This document shows positions 13,112 to 14,058 of a stretch of 14,058 bases of DNA, piece after piece. Origin of the DNA: Natrialbaceae archaeon. GTDB taxonomy: Archaea; Halobacteriota; Halobacteria; Halobacteriales; Natrialbaceae. The notes under the pieces were generated by a model. The model was not told the origin of the DNA. It searched no databases and was given only the letters and a program-made list of their open reading frames with translations. Every line of letters begins with the position of its first letter. The stretch's first letter is position 1. The position numbers and the translations under genes are program-made. The DNA lies in contig PUKM01000243.1 in the NCBI GenBank assembly GCA_003552325.1, forward strand, positions 1-14,058. Direction: 5' to 3'.

Positions 13112-14058
13112 ATGCACGACACCCTTCACGCCTGTCTGTCGAACGCACCGTTCGAGTACACCGTCGAGCGGTGTCTGCACGAGGTCGACCCACATGCGGT
13201 CTACGAGGTTCGTGTCGACGGTGAACGAGCGATCTGTAAAGTTACCGTCGAGGAGAGAGGAAACGCTGCCCTCGAGGGCCACGTGCTCCGATACGTCGAC
13301 GAGACGACAACGGTCCCGGTCCCGTCCGTCAAATGGGTCGGTGAGCGAGGGTTTGTAACGCGCTATCGGCCAGACGCGCCCGACGATCCAATCGAGCCAG
13401 CAATCCTCGAGCGCGGGTGGCTCGACGCCGCGGGCCGCACCCTTGCAACGCTCCATAGGGAGGCAACGTTCGACTGTCCAGGGCTTTGCACTGTCGCAGA
13501 AAATTCGGACGATTCGTCCGCAGGATTCGCTGTCAACACGACCCCAAACGCTGAACAGCCGTGGACCGAAACGCTCGAGTCCCTCCTGTCGGTGTACGAA
13601 ACGAGTTTGGCGGGGAGCCAGTACACCGCGGTCGTGGAGCAGGCTCGAGAGTTCTGTCGACGTCACGGCGATCGACTCGAGGCCGGCGTGACCGCGTGGT
13701 CCTTGCTTCACGGCTGGTTTACCCCCGAGCATGTGGCCGTCAACGATGGGGCCCCGACGTGTGTTATCGATTTCGAGCACACACTCGTCGGTGCACCTGA
13801 GTGGGACTACTGGCGGGCAGCGATCCCGTTGTTTGTGGGGGGCCACTGGGACGGCCCCGACGACGCGGAGGCAATCTTTCGACAGGCCTATGAGTCAATT
13901 CGACCGCTTCCCACGCAATTCGATGATCGACGGGTGGCCTACCGGGGACTCGTTGCTGTCTCACACCTCGATTCACTCGCCACACAGCGTGGACTTTCGA
14001 GTGAGACCACCGCAGTTGCCGACGCGATCGCCGACCAGGCACGAACGGCGTTCGAGGA
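13112..14058 (+). CDS. Aminoglycoside-phosphotransferase/choline-kinase-like protein, 3' end outside window
   Basis: An open frame from the ATG at 13112 runs off the window after 315 codons. An AAGGAG site at 13097-13102 supports the start. The two-lobed APH/ChoK kinase fold is indicated by K43 (AICKVTVEE) for the ATP-binding Lys, E55 as the helix-C acid, a central FVTRYRPDAP hinge (81-90), LHGWFTPEHVAV (199-210) as the catalytic loop, and CVIDFEHTLVGAPEWDYWR (217-235) as the metal-binding loop with D220. In active relatives the loop reads HGDxxxxN. Here Asp is Trp202 and Asn is His207, so normal catalysis looks impaired. Small-molecule kinases of this family act on aminoglycosides, choline, homoserine or fructosamines; no substrate can be given here. 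It is separated from the beta-helix gene by a spacer with the 32-bp repeats. Confidence 0.75.
   Translation, partial: MHDTLHACLSNAPFEYTVERCLHEVDPHAVYEVRVDGERAICKVTVEERGNAALEGHVLRYVDETTTVPVPSVKWVGERGFVTRYRPDAPDDPIEPAILERGWLDAAGRTLATLHREATFDCPGLCTVAENSDDSSAGFAVNTTPNAEQPWTETLESLLSVYETSLAGSQYTAVVEQAREFCRRHGDRLEAGVTAWSLLHGWFTPEHVAVNDGAPTCVIDFEHTLVGAPEWDYWRAAIPLFVGGHWDGPDDAEAIFRQAYESIRPLPTQFDDRRVAYRGLVAVSHLDSLATQRGLSSETTAVADAIADQARTAFE

Noticed and set aside
11393..13846. An 817-codon open frame on the minus strand
   Set aside because: It runs antisense to the exported beta-helix gene, the 32-bp repeats and the kinase-like gene. Its translation is rich in Arg, Val and Cys with no fold-like pattern, as is usual for antisense frames in GC-rich haloarchaeal DNA.

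Overview
The window looks like chromosomal DNA of a halophilic archaeon (class Halobacteria, probably the Natrialbales/Natrinema side; this placement is inferred). The evidence is high GC with very frequent CTCGAG, strongly acidic proteins, archaeal-type CobY and CbiZ, a lycopene elongase of the bacterioruberin pathway, two Tat-exported proteins with RR signal peptides, and TATA-like boxes about 27-30 bases upstream of start codons, as expected for leaderless or nearly leaderless transcripts.

Layout. (1) 1-2443, plus strand: the end of a cobalamin operon, with a probable cobS tail, then cobY, cobD and cbiZ, each overlapping the next. It covers nucleotide-loop assembly and cobinamide salvage. 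(2) 2491-2937: an unrecognised 148-residue protein with its own TATA-like box and a T-rich terminator. A 59-residue small protein at 3014-3193 follows. (3) 5398 down to 3198, minus strand: dhaK-dhaL-dhaM, a PTS-type dihydroxyacetone kinase. (4) 5508-6083, divergent from dhaK: a YkgJ-type cysteine-cluster protein. Two abutting palindromes lie between the two start codons. (5) 6810 down to 6109: a short-chain dehydrogenase, divergent from (6) 6920-9346: a carotenoid desaturase (crtD/crtI type), a possible 22-codon micro-ORF, and a UbiA-family lycopene elongase. A 15-bp palindrome abuts the desaturase TATA box. (7) 9518-10468 and 11018-12814: two paralogous Tat-exported right-handed beta-helix proteins. 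The second carries an extra C-terminal block of three tandem repeats of about 85 residues. Their promoters share a motif at nearly the same distance from the start. (8) 12815-13111: a spacer holding three tandem copies of a 32-bp repeat. (9) 13112 to the window end: an aminoglycoside-phosphotransferase/choline-kinase-like protein whose catalytic HGD motif reads HGW.

The best-understood parts are ordinary haloarchaeal metabolism: B12 salvage, DHA phosphorylation feeding glycolysis, and C50 carotenoid synthesis. The least explained parts are the exported beta-helix pair with its promoters, the 32-bp tandem repeat, the palindromes in both divergent promoter regions, and the catalytically altered kinase-like protein. 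I found no RNA gene, CRISPR array or insertion sequence.
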